NCBI GenBank assembly: GCA_003640385.1
Contig: RCAB01000018.1
Location: 124,001 to 188,000, forward strand
Reading direction: 5' to 3'
Length of the DNA stretch: 64,000 nucleotides
Source of the DNA: Setaria digitata
Lineage: Eukaryota > Nematoda > Chromadorea > Rhabditida > Setariidae
The notes beneath the pieces are model-generated. The model had not been told where the DNA came from. It saw nothing but the letters and a program-made list of their open reading frames with translations, and did no database searches. Every line of letters begins with the position of its first letter. Position 1 is the stretch's first letter. A program made the position numbers and the translations under genes. Shown piece by piece: positions 47,564-64,000 of the stretch.

Positions 47564-50500
47564 ATGAACAGTAAGGCGTTTTCAATAATCATCCTCGCTG
47601 TTGCATTCTTCAGCAGCTGTTCGGCACAGTTCGATTCGAGCGGTTGTCTTGAGCGTAAGGTAAGTCGTGTTTCATATCTCCACATTGTTTGTTGTAACAT
47701 TTCTCTAGTGCTTGAAAATTCTAAGAAACAGTTGAACTGAATTGCAAACTTTAAATCTGACGATAATTAATAAATAAGAGAAGAACGTTTCGGACTTCAT
47801 TCCGTTCCTCAACAATCAGTAAAATACACCATCCTATGACTTTCCTGTTTTGTAGGCTTGTATATTTGTTTCGGCAAATTGTGAAGAAAAAGGAAATTGT
47901 GAAAAAATCGTTAGTTATACAACCGAGCCAGATGACTGGGTAGTAATAGAACTATTTTACAACACGACTTACTCTGATACTAATTATGCGGCAGTTGGCT
48001 TCTCTGAGGACACTCAGATGGTCAGTTCTGATTCTGATATTATTTTGATAAAAACAAGAGAAGTATGTACGTCTTGGAATTTAAGCAGCAGAATGTAAGA
48101 TTGCATAGTAAATTAAATTCATCAAAACATCCAAATCTAAAATTGGTCCAAATTTTTACAGGGTGAGGAGGGTGTAACTCATTGTGGCTTCGGTAAGGCA
48201 AATGAGGCAGGTGTGTTTCTGTCACAGAATGAAGGTAAACGTAATATACCGCTGAATTTTACAAAAAAGGTAAGCTCCCCCTTCAAAAACCTCGCCTTCA
48301 TCCATAAGAAATGTGAAATCAAATCAGTAAAAAATTGCTTACCTTAATGTCAGTTGCCTTCTTCCGTTCTTTGAACAGATAATATTTAGTTGCTTCCTAT
48401 TTCACTACAGGATTTCATTTTGACTTATGTTCATAATCATAATTTCTTATCCATTCTTGATCGCATTCAGCGAGCATTATTTCATCAAAAGAAATCAGCA
48501 TGATTTCGTTATTGTTATCTTTGTTAACAATTCCAACTCAATTCTGCATTCAAAAATTTGGGCCTAAAGTTGTAACCTCGCCTGAACTTTATGATAAAAC
48601 TAGCTGCACCTCTAAAAATAAAAATATATTGTTGTCCTATTCTTCAGAATGCTGCAGAATATGTTGAATTGTTGCAAGCCAGTCACACAACCAATTCAAT
48701 TTACTGCAAATTCCGACAGAAGATAGCACCAGATAAAACGGCTCAGAGAGCACATGTACCGGATTTAAATCATACTTATTATTTACTTCTAGCATATGGG
48801 AAAACTGACAACTATGAAGGTGAAGGTTTTAAGTTCTTTTAACTTTATATTTTTAAAAATATTTTTTCAGCAAGGTACTAATAGTTCAATAAACGAGAAC
48901 GAGCAGATCATCAAAAAAAGACGCTAGCAGGATGAAATGCAGATGTCAAAATAATTTGTATATTGGTGTTTGGCATAGAAAATACAAAGATATTAACATA
49001 AAAATATTCAAATACATATGGAAAAAGCGAAAAGCTAATCTGGTTCTTATTGCATTTCCGCTTTTCAAAAATTGCAACTTTTAGAATTGGGAATTCATTC
49101 ATTAGATGAACGCTCGAGAGATTTCCCATTCTTTATTTCGACGCCAGTAAATATTGCTGCTTGGAGAGAAACACAAATGGTACCAATTAAGCAGCGATCG
49201 AATCGTAAATTGGTTATCATCCACGGCAAGTATTATAAAGGACAGATTGTTAAACAAATTCTTGACCAATCTTAATATCATTCAGTCTAGAATGATCTTT
49301 TCTAGCTTCTTCAGAAAAACATCCCTTGGCAACTTCATGAAACTGACCTCAGAGATAACAATTTGAAAAGAAGAAAGTTATTCTTTGAAAGTCAATGATC
49401 CACGCTGAAAATCTCAGGTATGCTAATGCTTGTCGGATGGATGTGGTTGGTTCCAGCAGCAATCACAGCAGCAAGATATCTTCGGGAACATTGGTCTAAA
49501 AGGATGCCGTTCGGCTTGAAGATATGGTTCCATGTAAGATTAAGTTATATTGACATTAGATTTAAATTGAAACCATTAACTGGCGACTTTTGTCCCGAAA
49601 ATGTTTTACAAATGTTTGAGCTGAATTTCACCGACAATTTTGAGGTATATGGTGTAATTAAATTGGCATCACTTACTGTCCTTAAATAAATTAAAAAAGA
49701 ATGATGAGGACAGTTGAAATCTGGCAATTCATTTCTTCCTTCAGACTGGTTACATCATTCCGATCAACAATGCTTGGTACCTGTGGCAAATATTTGGTAT
49801 GAGAAACTAATACACTTTAAATTTCAGATACACCGTACAATGAACTCTCTGGCAGTCCTTTTCGTTGTCATATCTGTTTTGCTAATATTCATTGGAAAAG
49901 ATTGGCGGTGGACTGGGCCGGCGATCGGTAGATCCATCCAGCAAAATCTTTCTGCAGGGGCATTCCATTCTCTTGTTAGTTTCTTTAGAAGAGATTTCCA
50001 TCAGCTGATTTTTTATAAATATTTATCGTAATCAATAAGGATACATAAAAACGAGTTATGTAAGTACTATAAAACGATAGTCTATTTTCTACAATATATT
50101 ATTAATAAAGTAAATCACTTTCCCACTTAACTTATCGGTCACCAACTGTTCAGAGTATACTGTTAAGAACGTTCCCTTCCCTTATTAAAAATATCATATT
50201 TCGAAATCGCAAACTGAATCAGAAGTCACCACTAGTAAAGTAGGGTCGTAAATTGCTGTGCGCCAGCCACAACAAGCTATGCTCTCAAGTCTTACTATTT
50301 AATTTCGAGTAATTTCAATTATAAATCTCTAAAAGTAATACTGAAGATTGGTGCTATAGCGGTTGGTATAATGACAGTTCAACTAGTGGGTGCGTTGCTG
50401 CGTTGTGACAAAGGATCTCGATATCGACCAATATTTAGCTGGTTCCATCGCGTTTCTGGTCTTCTAGCTTTTTTGCTGGCTCGTAAGTTGACATATCACT

Positions 50501-51490
50501 AAATGTGGTAGTAGCGAGAAAAGTCCGGAAAGTCATCAGGTTACCCTACTGCGCCATGTAAAGACCCCCGCTTGAACATCATGAGATTGTTCACTGTTCG
50601 TAAATCGAAAGTAACGGACGTGCCACTAATTACAGTAGCGGCATCATTAGACCTTTTCCAAACAGCAGTAGTTTCAGTTGTAAAATTAAACAGCGTTTTT
50701 AACAAGCCTTTGGGAACATGGGATTGTTCATTTTTTGGAACATGACAATCCCATGTCCCGGGACTTCCTGATGGACCACGAGATCCATATCCATCGTTTC
50801 TGGCTAATAAGCGCATGAGTCACTAAATTATTCAAGTTTTCAGAGTTCTCCGTCGTATTAGCTGTGATTTTTTTCCATGTTTGGATAGCGAGATGGGCTG
50901 CTGTCCTTCTTTATACAGTTTATTTTATTCTGATAATACTTTTGCTCTTCCTCACAAAAGTAGGCACTTTTTCCTTTCAAATGTTCTCCATACTCAGAAA
51001 ATGTTTCTGACGCCTGAGGCATTAGATTTCACTGACAAAAGTATGTCCTTATATTTATTCCCCGGACTTTTCAAGATTCATTTTTTATGAAGTGACATCT
51101 TTTATAGTAATTACTTACAGCATATATTAGTGCACATAAATGCTTTTTACACAAGTTGTCTAAGTTATTAAAGTTTGCAATAAAATGAAATTTAAGAAAA
51201 TAAATTCCTTGAAAGGAAAGCGAAGTACATCAGTCGGTTATATCGGCAGACAATATCACCAAGAACAAATTATCATAAAGACTGAACACGATGATAAGGT
51301 AAGCTGATATACTCCCTCTCTTTGTAACTTTGTACAGACAATAAACTTATCAGCAAAATTGTTTCAGTTCTAAATTTAACAGTAAAATTTCCAGGTCAAA
51401 AGAGTAATGGCAGTAGTGGTGCTGATATTCAATGCAATAAGTGTGTTGATTACTGTTCTAATGATGACTTTAATGCTGATTTCACTGTAA
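47564..51490 (+). CDS. DOMON + cytochrome b561 protein (ferric-chelate reductase 1-like)
   Basis: Membrane electron-transfer protein of the FRRS1/SDR2 type: an extracellular DOMON haem/sugar domain followed by a six-helix cytochrome b561 core that passes electrons from ascorbate. Eleven exons give about 464 residues: 47564-47659, 47856-48020, 48162-48269, 48648-48819, 49085-49225, 49418-49533, 49828-49974, 50347-50482, 50844-50959, 51197-51298, 51395-51490. A signal peptide (FSIIILAVAFFSSCSA) leads into DOMON (DWVVIELFYN, AAVGFSEDTQM). The four core histidines are visible: HGMLMLVGW, IHRTMNSL, AFHSLIG and WFHRVSG. The intron at 49226 uses a GC-AG boundary (CACG/gcaagt), supported by phase. 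The tenth exon, with acceptor aaatttaag, is the least certain. A final hydrophobic segment (VMAVVVLIFNAISVLITV) ends the protein. Confidence 0.92.
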
Positions 51491-52328
51491 ATATTACAAT
51501 GTCTTTAAGTGACTGGTAATCAGAATGTACGAATATATTCGCTCTAAAGGAGAAGTGCGGGTAGATAATTGTGAAATCTTGAGGATGTTAAAACTGGGAT
51601 GATATCTATCTTCAGTCTCTGACATAATATCATACTGGAAAGAAAGAGACAGTGAACTTCCGCACCACTTTTCAGTTGCAATAGGATAGTTGGAGAGAAG
51701 TAAAACTATGGGGATTTTATTGTTAGATCTTGCAGTAGTTACTATGGCCACTGGTAAGTACTCATCTTGTGGTTGAAAAGCAACTCCTCCAAAAAGAAAT
51801 GCAAAAATGAAACTAAAACTCAGTTTAGGTTTAAATCAGATGTGCTTTAATAAACGTTAGTTAAAGCATTTCTTATAATCAGAATTTCTATCCACAAATA
51901 TAACCTTTGGTGACTAGCATTATAGAGAATTTATTATTACGTAAAGTGTCATAACAGCAAAGCTAATAACAAAATGCTGCGAAAAAATCTTTTAATCAGT
52001 ATGCACCTCTTCTGGAACACAGTATAGCAGTTTCTGGATTGTATGAGTGGTTGAAACTGAAAGATTGCCAATTGAAAAATTGTAAGGAATACAGTTCTTC
52101 TTTTTCTATGACGCAATATGGGAATTACTGGGAGATAGGAAAATAGACTTTTTGTGCTACCAAAGCACGATGGAAGCTCAAATAAACTGAAAATTAAGAG
52201 GTAAGAGGAAGTTCGACCCCACTATCTCGTATCGGACAGTTCACAATTAAGTGTTGAGAAAGTGTTGTGGAAAATAATCAAAATTCAACAGTTTCGGAGA
52301 TATATTTTCACTGTTCTTTCGAATCAAC
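51491..52328. other. Gap between convergent genes
   Basis: About 840 bases where the reductase (plus strand) and the transporter (minus strand) converge. AATAAA at 51849-51854 could serve the reductase. Nothing else coding is supportable. Confidence 0.5.
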
Positions 52329-55300
52329 CTAGAAAAAATGAAAAGATAACTTACCCCAAGGCTTATATAAACAAGCTGGTTTATTTTTCCAGAACAAGAA
52401 AACAAAATAAAATGGAACAGCCGAGAGAATGATGAAAACTCCAATAATGAGTTCGCTAGGCTGTATGAAAAATGGCAACATCAATAACGCAATACATATG
52501 ACCAAGAATGTTGCTGGGAATAAAATATTTTGCTGAAATTTGATCATAAACCATTTTCAGCAAAAAATAAATGTGGCAATGAATAATTTAAAGTCCTGAA
52601 ATTCATATGCTGATTAACGAAGGGATCTTAATAAAACCATTCAAGGGAAGGTGAAAGGTACATTCTTTACCTTGAAAGGACGATGGATGTTGGGCCGAGT
52701 AAACCGCAGTTTGATTAGACCAGCAACAGAAAGTGCGATAACGGATGCCTCAGTGAAAGTCACATAATTGATAAGTACATAAATATTCGAACTAAACAGC
52801 ATCACCAGTGATAATACACCGAGAAGAAGCAGTGATGGCAATGGTGTCAGATAATTTATAGAAATCATTGAAAGTAATTCTGGTAATTGTCCATCCCTGT
52901 AGGATCCTTTATTTTTAAATGAGAACAGCAATTATTTTGATGGCCTTAAAATGAGTAAAGGATGGGCATTTTCAACTGCCCTCTGGTTTCGATGTATTAT
53001 ACTACCGCATAGGAATTCATGCGAAGTATCAGTCTCAGTAAAAGAAATTTTCAACAAAAAAGGTAAATTACAACAATTTTCTCATAAAAAATTATGATGG
53101 AAGACCTAGACATAAAATACGTATAAATAAACTCTACGGATAAGATTCTTTTTTAAGTGGGGAATTAAAAATTCAAAAATTCTGAACTACAGATACACCT
53201 GGCACCAACGAAAAACATTCGACTTGATGAAAAAATGATGCTGTTCAGACCACCAGCACATGAAATTGCAACAAATATCGGCATTAATGATGCAAATTGA
53301 CCCATGATTACTTCTGCAAAGGTTATTGCAACTGCCGATGAGTCGAGGATCTCTGGTACAGACAAGACAGCAAAATATGCGACGTTAACCATTATGTATA
53401 TAGCTGTTACCATGAATAATGAAATCATAATTGCTCGGGGAAGATTTCTGAAATAATGATAAGAAGTATTCTAGCCAACCGATCTTTATAATATCAATCA
53501 ACCTTTTGAAATCCAACTTTTAAATAAATGTTCCCTTCATATTCTCAGGAAAAGCTGTTATGGGATAATCATGCACACTGGCATATACTTTCTGCAAATT
53601 AATATAGAAATTTAAGCTTACTTAGAGGGGTTAACAAGCTCCTCTGTTACGAAGTTTAATGAATTCCTGAAAAAAGAAATTGGATGACTACTCTAAAACG
53701 AGCGAATCAAATTAGAAGAAATACTACTGTCCAATAGAATTTGATTTTGTTAATAAAGTTAAGATTAAATATTGAAAGTTGAAAATTAAAGTCTAAATCA
53801 AAAAAAATTTAAAAACAGGGTATGTTTCCAAAGTGAAAATTATTACCACCCACTGAACGAGAAAACACCTGAATAGAAAGCCAATGCTACATGACTCGGA
53901 TTTGTTTGTGACCCTTCAAACAATTTGGAAGGTTCCAAATATTCTGTATTGCCTGAAATCTACCACCATCTTTGATAAAATTTAGATAAGACTGAAACCA
54001 GAATTTGGAATAACTGTCTAAATGTTGTGACTTTAATCTGCTCTGAATTTTAATGATTAAGAGTCCATATTAAAACTAAAAACGAAGAAGTAATATAAAA
54101 ATTCATACCTAAAAAGATCCATACTAAACCAGCTATAACAATAACGCAAAGAGAGATTACTTTGGCTAGGGAAAAAATATTTTGCATTCTCATTGACCAT
54201 TTCACACTGTAGCAGTTGACAAATGTCAATAAACCTATAGTAATATAACTCTTTAAATAGAAATTTTTTGCAATGTCTAGATCTTTTTTTTTTATAGATT
54301 TAGAACAGGAAGTTTTCTTGGTATTTACAGCGAAATATAAGATAGCAAATGTAAAAAAACGTATTCCATTGTAATTTTCAAAAATGAAACATACAAATGA
54401 GACAAGCAGCTAATAACCTCACAGCATCATCGGGTAATTCACAATTTTTATAAAACGGATAAAGCGTATATTGAGCAAATGTTAATGCCATAATGGCATT
54501 AGAAGTTGGGTTGATAATAATTAGTGCTGCCCAAAGGAACACAAATGCAGGTAAAGGCCCAAATGCCTGCAACGTAAAGAACTTTGAAAAACAAAGGAAG
54601 TTTAATGATTTTCAAATGCTTTAAGATTCATATTCTACAACCAGTTATGCTCATGATATAGGCATACCAAGATTGAATCAAAATTCAAAGCTGAAGACTG
54701 AAAAAGATGAAATCTTAGACTGACATATAATAAAATGAAGAGAAAGATAGGAGAAATCTAAATTAAAAATCATCATATAATTCAGTACTGCGGTGTATGA
54801 CCCATTAAATTATGCTTTTCTTGTCTGTATTTTCATGTTTAGCATTAAAAATTGCTAATGGAGAGCGGTGATTGATGAAAACTTGGTTAAAGATGGAATA
54901 TTTTCTTACAACTCTCTTGTTGATAATTTCAACTGAATTTAAATTTGGTCGTGTTTTGCTTCGCATTGATAAATTTGATTTCTATCTGATAAGACCCATT
55001 CATTACGTCCCTGACGGTATCTCTACTCTTCTAATGTTTTAAATTGCCGAAAAACTTCTACATAAAGAGACGGCAAGCATTCCTTTCTAAGATGGAAAAA
55101 TTCGACATATTCGACCAAAAAATGATTGACTGCACATAAACTGCAAAAAGGACATTTGCACAGTTGTAGCTTTCACACTTACTTCGTTGATATATGCGTA
55201 TTCACCGCCACTTTTAGGAATAGTTGTTCCGAGTTCGGCATAAACAAAGGCACCCATTGCAGCAAATGCTCCTGATAAAATCCATATAATAAGTGACGCT

Positions 55301-55619
55301 CCAATGCTTCCCGACTCAATCAGCACACCTTCAAATTAGAAAAAAGAAAAACTTTAAGATACTTAAGTGATTCTGAGTCTCAAATACTTCATAAAAATTA
55401 CAGTTTTGAAAACAATAAGGTCTATTTCAAACAGAAAAACACTGAATTTCTCGAAACCTAAAAAGATTCCGATTGTTGCAGAAAAAGTACCAAACCTTTA
55501 GGACTAACAAATATTCCAGAACCAACGATAACACCAATAATGATTGAGCAACCATTAAAAAGGGAGATCCGCCGCTCAAGATGAACCTTACTTGAAACAT
55601 CTGCATTTGAGGATTCCAT
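52329..55619 (-). CDS. SLC7-family amino-acid transporter (LAT/AAT light chain)
   Basis: Twelve-helix APC-superfamily exchanger, light chain of heteromeric amino-acid transporters at the plasma membrane. Nine minus-strand exons, all in phase, give about 465 residues: 55496-55619, 55183-55328, 54395-54566, 54109-54234, 53847-53952, 53622-53666, 53199-53447, 52671-52896, 52329-52532. TM1 carries the substrate-binding GSG motif ([17 protein letters not shown]). Further family marks are [45 protein letters not shown] and RDGQLPELL. The cysteine of YKNCELPDD sits where LAT proteins form the disulfide with their heavy-chain partner, suggesting a heteromeric rather than cationic-amino-acid-transporter type. 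The start is supported by an acceptor (ctgcacag) just 5 bases before ATG. At the 3' end an apparent further intron would be only 26 bases, so I read through to the stop at 52329. Confidence 0.95.
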
Positions 55620-58591
55620 CTTATCTGTGCAGAATCAAAACCAAAATAAAAAAGTCGGTATAAAAGGAAGAGGAGAGTGTTAAAAGTTTCAGAATCTATG
55701 ACTTAATCTTGCGGCTGAGTGAAATCAAACTGAGTAATAATCAGCTGAAATTAATGTTTTGTGAGAGACAAGAATAAGGAGAAGTGATTTTTGCTGACTC
55801 TCTTGACTTTCTGCTAAAAATGATCCAACAGCCTACAATTCAAGCAAATGTCATAAATTCCACAGGTGGTTTACTTTTGGCTGGAAACCATAAACTCTTT
55901 TAGTTTCAAACGCAAAACTTTTTTCTTCGGCGGAGTAAATGTTTTCCTGACAAATTTGATTTCCAGCACGTCATAAACTACGAAAGTTTCAGTCTCGAAT
56001 TTTTTTTAATATATATACATCAAACATCGAATGCATAAGTAGAGAAAAAGAAAACTGAGTAGAAAAATGAAAAACACGGATTTCAAATCTTTAGAATGTA
56101 ACAAAATGAAACGGAGACAGCTCGACTCATTCTGAAAGTATCTTGAAAAAACGGTTGTGCAGTGAAGTGCCAATTATGAGCTAATCTGCTACTAAGCGCG
56201 CTGTTAATGAATCTTTTCATTTCGTCCTAAAGAAATGAGATAACCGCCAACCTAAAACTGTCCGAGTTTCTAGTTCCTACTAAACCTAAGCCTGGTCTCT
56301 AGTCTCTAAGTCTCTGGAAAGGGCGAAAGATGAACAAGCCAGGACGTACACAGAGTAATGGCCTGTCTATTCCCTTTATATATAGACGATTAGCAACTAC
56401 ACTGATAGATTATACAAATATTAGTTGTCAGAAACTATTCTGATGCTCCTGCAGCCCCATTTTTCTTTTCGCTCGAGGACACAGTGAATTTCGCGTTGTC
56501 CAATCAATACAACATGTTGCACACGTGTAGTAAAGCAGAGTCACTTTACTTTAACTTCTAGACTGCCAACAGTGGACAGGTGAGGAGGATTTCCGGGACA
56601 GTGACAGTCTAAATCATACATGAAAGAGACACACAGACGTAACTCAAACACTGTCTACGCTCTTCAGATCACTGGAAAGAATTGCACTGGAGGAAAGCTC
56701 GTAAACTGGTGGTGCAACTTCTGCTCTAGCGAATGAAGAAAAGGTAAGAGAAGCGTGATCGAACTAACCGACACTGAGTTCTTCATCCTTCAGTATCGAG
56801 CAGGAGAATGAAGCAACTTTGACTCCTTCAGAACACCCTAACATAAGGTATTTACAGATGCCATTATCTCGAAAGACTGATTCAGTTAAACATTTAAGAC
56901 ATGCCTCTCAGTGGTTCTGTAACTTATCATGGAATGTTGAGAAAGCACGAAGGTAAAAATTTATGCAATAAATTCTGACTTTACGAGAGTTCACAAAGTG
57001 AATGGTTTTAATATAATCAACCCATCAGCAAATAATTCCAAGAATCGCTTGTCACTTTGAAATTTTTAAAGATACTGATACCCCACCTGTAAACGTATGG
57101 TCAATTTCCAATCATCAATATATGTATGATCAAGCACTATGTATCAGTTACATGGTTAACACATAAGCATGAATAAGAAAACTCATACAGTAGTTCTATC
57201 TGACACAGCAAGACTCAACACTACAACCAGTTGTGTCCATTTCGCTCTTTACACCTTTTAAATATTAACGACCTGCAATTCATTTTATACTACCCGCAAT
57301 CAACTTAATTTTGCCTCTGCAACCGTTAGCATTAATTGGCAAATTATTCCATCTAATTACCCATGCTCCTATTATTTATTGGGAAGGTACACAGTATTTT
57401 ACAAATCACGTATTACCTAATAAATGGGAGTCATTTACAAATGAAATTCCTAACCCATATTCCTAATAAGTTTTAAAAAGAGATAGAAAGTGTAGATTCA
57501 ATACGCTAATCTCCATTTCCAATCTATAAGGAAAGTTTTAAAACCATTAAACGAAAAAATTGCACCACCAAAATCACTGCAATCAACCATTACTACTACT
57601 GCAAAGACAATGCAGTAAAAAAAAAATGACATTTACAGGAATTTCCTATGCATTATGTCTCGTAGAGTTTTCTGAACAGTGCCTGAGAGATTGAAGTTTT
57701 CATATAGAATCTTCTAAGTCTTTTACAACTATAAAAAATAAAATTTCGACAAGAAATCTTCCAACTTTAATGAATACAAATCTACATAATAATTCGCCAC
57801 TTTTATTGTCTTTTACTGCTAGGTTAATTCAAATCCCCATTCAATAAATGTTGAAAATGGGAAGTCTGACTTCATATGCCGAGAAATATGGGCTCACTGC
57901 GCTGCTAGCAAAACCGATCATCAAACAAATCATGTTCTCACTATTTCCATTTTTAAAAAACATTAAAGAGGGTTAATAGAGTCCTCGATTCTTTCTAAAG
58001 TTTTTAAGAATGACTGTTTGCGTTAATAGACTATATTCTACATCCTTGACAAAGAATTAAAAGGTCTGAAAATTACATTTGTATTATTAACTTAACCATA
58101 AAGATGAAAGAACGTGCTTCTTGCAAATTGAGTACGAAAAAGTGCAGTGCAGCCTTTTTTCTGAATTCGCCATCGGTTAGTCATGTTATAATTAACGAAA
58201 AACCAACAATAATTAAGGGGCACTAGCAAAAGAGTATCTGTCACATTTTGCTATTATGTTGATTAAACTATTTTAGTGGAAGTAAACTAAATTTCAAGGA
58301 AGCTTTATAATTTAAATTTATAAGATACTTAATCTGAATGTAAACATTTGAATCTATGCCGTGAGAAAGCTCATTTTCTTTTTGAATTTGGGAGAATTCC
58401 TTATTTTTATCCGAAAAATTTGCAAGTCTTTGTTTCAAGTTATCAGTATGTCATTTCCCGTCACGAAATATCGTCCCATTATTTGGCAAGGACAGATATG
58501 GACTACTTCTAACACGCTTATTTCTTTCTGTGAAGAAAGAAATATTTTACACTCAGGAACAATACGATCTTCACCGACAGTCATATTACGG

Positions 58592-58634
<43 letters not shown>

Positions 58635-58921
58635 TGGAACGATACGAAAAAAAAGTCTAAATCTTTAAAAATGGGAATGATTAACAAATAGACTGTAAAA
58701 TTAAATCAGATTTTAACTGAAGAGAAAATGTAGATTTCTAACAACTCAAACATTCCAGTTTTTTTCCTCATTCATAAACTTTATGTACAAAAAAAAAAAA
58801 AGAGACGGTGAAGATATGTGGAAAGCTTCCAAGCAAACATAATCGAAAAGCGATGATCTAAAATGACTGCTACTGCACATGCGCTTAACGTATGTCATTT
58901 CACTATGTTTTTCCAAAAACG
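55620..58921. other. Gene-poor stretch between transporter and VPS4
   Basis: About 3.3 kb upstream of the transporter and downstream of VPS4, both on the minus strand. The first kilobase is probably the transporter 5' region. No conserved coding sequence or RNA gene is recognisable; a TA microsatellite occurs near 58.6 kb. Confidence 0.5.
58593..58624. repeat. (TA)16 microsatellite
   Basis: Sixteen uninterrupted TA dinucleotides followed by a T run. Length is likely polymorphic and error-prone. Confidence 0.95.
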
Positions 58922-62589
<3,668 letters not shown>

Positions 62590-64000
62590 ATGGCAATGCT
62601 TCCACCGATGATATCCAATCATTCTGAGATATTAATTACTGCGATAGAAATGACTGCTGAGCCGGCACCTTTGCTCGCTATTACATTTGCCTGCATTAGT
62701 TTGTTGGCCCTATTAGCCAACTGTACATTACTCATTTACATCATTTACAACAGACTATACCGTAATTTCATTTCATCACACTTCATTGCCCATTTATGCA
62801 TAACAAATGCAGCGGCTCTATGTCTCCTACTACCAATGTTCATTTACAATGTGTGGACGGGAGTCAACATTTGGGCCTACAGCAACGTGATGTGCCGAGT
62901 ACAGGTAATTACTTCACTGGTCGTACCAACTAACTAGCTCATTATTTCGTTGCGTAAACATGTGCAGCCACGCTTATCTTTTTCACCCCGTGGCATATAT
63001 TTGATTCAGCTTTATTAGCACACCAATAACTTATGTCTATTTCAACACACAACCACACTCAGCCAACCTTTCCAATAGATGTGAAGCCAAATAGTTTGAT
63101 TTCAGGCTCTATTGACATGTGCAGCATGGACCGTGATACATTTCATGGCACTCTGCATAGCTGGTGTACATTTATTGACATTTGCACGAATACATTACGA
63201 ACAACTTTTTGGTTTACCACCCAATATGCTGTGCGTCCTTTCCTGGCTGCTGGCATTTGGTCTAGCATTACCAACGATTACGAACGGACATATCATTATC
63301 TACGACCCCTCATTTAGACACTGCGTATGGGGCGACAGGTTTCCCTTTCTATTATCTAGATCGGTCAACAGTAAGGAGCTTCTGGTTTATCACTGAGCAA
63401 GTAAAACTGAAACATGCAAAAACACTAAAACAGAAGTTCTTTTCTTTTTTACAAAAATTCTGGACATACAATCCGGAATGACTTAAATAGAAAATGTTTC
63501 AGCGACAGTGGGCTTAAATTCTTAACATATCTTTTGATTTTGGGAGTATTTATACCTGCATCACTAGCTTCCTATGCTTACATCCGTGTCCTGGGCATAC
63601 TGTATCACAGTCCGATCGTATTTCAAAGCATCGGCTTGTACAAAAGTCGTTTTTTAGTTTATTCATTCCTGTTGAGGTTTGTTAAATTTTTTATATATTA
63701 TTAGACAGAAATTTTGATTTTCTCAATAATTACTTTGAGATTTGCTAGTTTTTAACCACAACCACATAAAACGACATTTAACAACTCTTTGTAGTGTATT
63801 TACAACTAGTCTTTGAGACAATAGTACATAAATATGAGAGATTTTAAATTGAATTTCGATCAAAGAAGCTCGAAATGCTAAACTGAAGAAAAAGACTTTT
63901 CATTTCTTACAGTCCATTCTATCAGCTACCATTCTACGCGATAACGATTGTGAAAGATTGGAGGAAACCGGACTCAACAGTACCTGTTGTAATGTTGTTC
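62590..64000 (+). CDS. Rhodopsin-like 7TM receptor, 3' incomplete
   Basis: Four in-phase exons (62590-62904, 63106-63338, 63503-63676, 63913-64000, cut by the window end) encode at least six membrane helices of a class A-like G-protein-coupled receptor. TM1 ITFACISLLALLANCTLLIY has the conserved asparagine; TM2 reads AHLCITNAAALCLLLPMFIY; the TM3 start cysteine is in VMCRVQ, with MALCIAGVHLLTFARIHY at the inner end in place of a canonical DRY (reads ARI). TM4 is WLLAFGLALPTITNG, loop 2 has the partner cysteine HCVWGD, TM5 FLTYLLILGVFIPASLASY, and TM6 lies around QLPFYAITI. The ligand cannot be inferred. The start methionine follows TTAGAAGCAACT, a possible leader acceptor. Confidence 0.88.

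Noticed and set aside
52247..52328. Extra terminal exon for the SLC7 transporter
   Set aside because: The implied intron would be 26 bases, too short to splice, and it leads to an immediate stop in phase.
58361..58660. 99-codon ORF ending in a Tyr/Ile repeat
   Set aside because: Its C-terminus is the TA microsatellite and the rest shows no conserved feature.

Overview
This is eukaryotic nuclear DNA, almost certainly from a nematode. It is AT-rich with short intron-split exons, and TTTCAG-type acceptors sit just upstream of several start codons, as expected if some messages are trans-spliced. The protein families fit: an EGF receptor of LET-23 size, an innexin, a MARVEL protein, a secreted purple acid phosphatase, PHAF1, a DOMON/cytochrome b561 reductase, an SLC7 transporter, VPS4 and a 7TM receptor. 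The base composition and long gene-poor stretches resemble a spirurid/filarial (clade III) worm, but I cannot name the species from sequence alone. Exon models below were built by hand: each junction was chosen so that donor, acceptor and reading phase agree.

Layout. 1-7594: no supportable gene; one near-perfect 80-bp-arm palindrome. 7595-16952 (+): LET-23/EGFR receptor tyrosine kinase, 25 exons, only the signal-peptide exon missing. 16953-21161: gene-free, with a 46-T run, a degenerate 21-bp minisatellite and two hairpins. 21162-21641 (+): two-exon small coiled-coil protein. 24557-28653 (+): innexin, 11 exons, interrupted by two assembly scars (single N flanked by duplicated sequence). 28654-33463: mostly non-coding, with a GC-richer block near 30.8-31.6 kb and a doubtful small minus-strand ORF. 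33464-35149 (-): four-exon MARVEL-domain membrane protein, with a 63-bp higher-order ATT/AAT repeat just upstream. 37165-39798 (+): tartrate-resistant (purple) acid phosphatase. 40500-43508 (+): PHAF1/UPF0183, 13 exons. 43509-47563: gene-poor. 47564-51490 (+): ferric-chelate-reductase-like DOMON + cytochrome b561 protein. 52329-55619 (-): SLC7 light-chain amino-acid transporter. 55620-58921: gene-poor, with a (TA)16 microsatellite. 58922-61050 (-): VPS4 AAA ATPase lacking its N-terminal MIT half. 62590-64000 (+): rhodopsin-like 7TM receptor running off the window.

The genes look like independent housekeeping and signalling loci, not one pathway. PHAF1 (autophagosome formation) and VPS4 (ESCRT disassembly) both belong to endolysosomal traffic, and the phosphatase and reductase are both redox/metal-linked secretory or membrane enzymes, but nothing in the layout shows co-regulation. 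I found no convincing undescribed multigene system. The most interesting leads are the palindromes, the assembly scars that copy an innexin exon, the optional-exon geometry in the innexin and LET-23, the Cys-rich extension of the phosphatase, and the missing VPS4 N-terminus.
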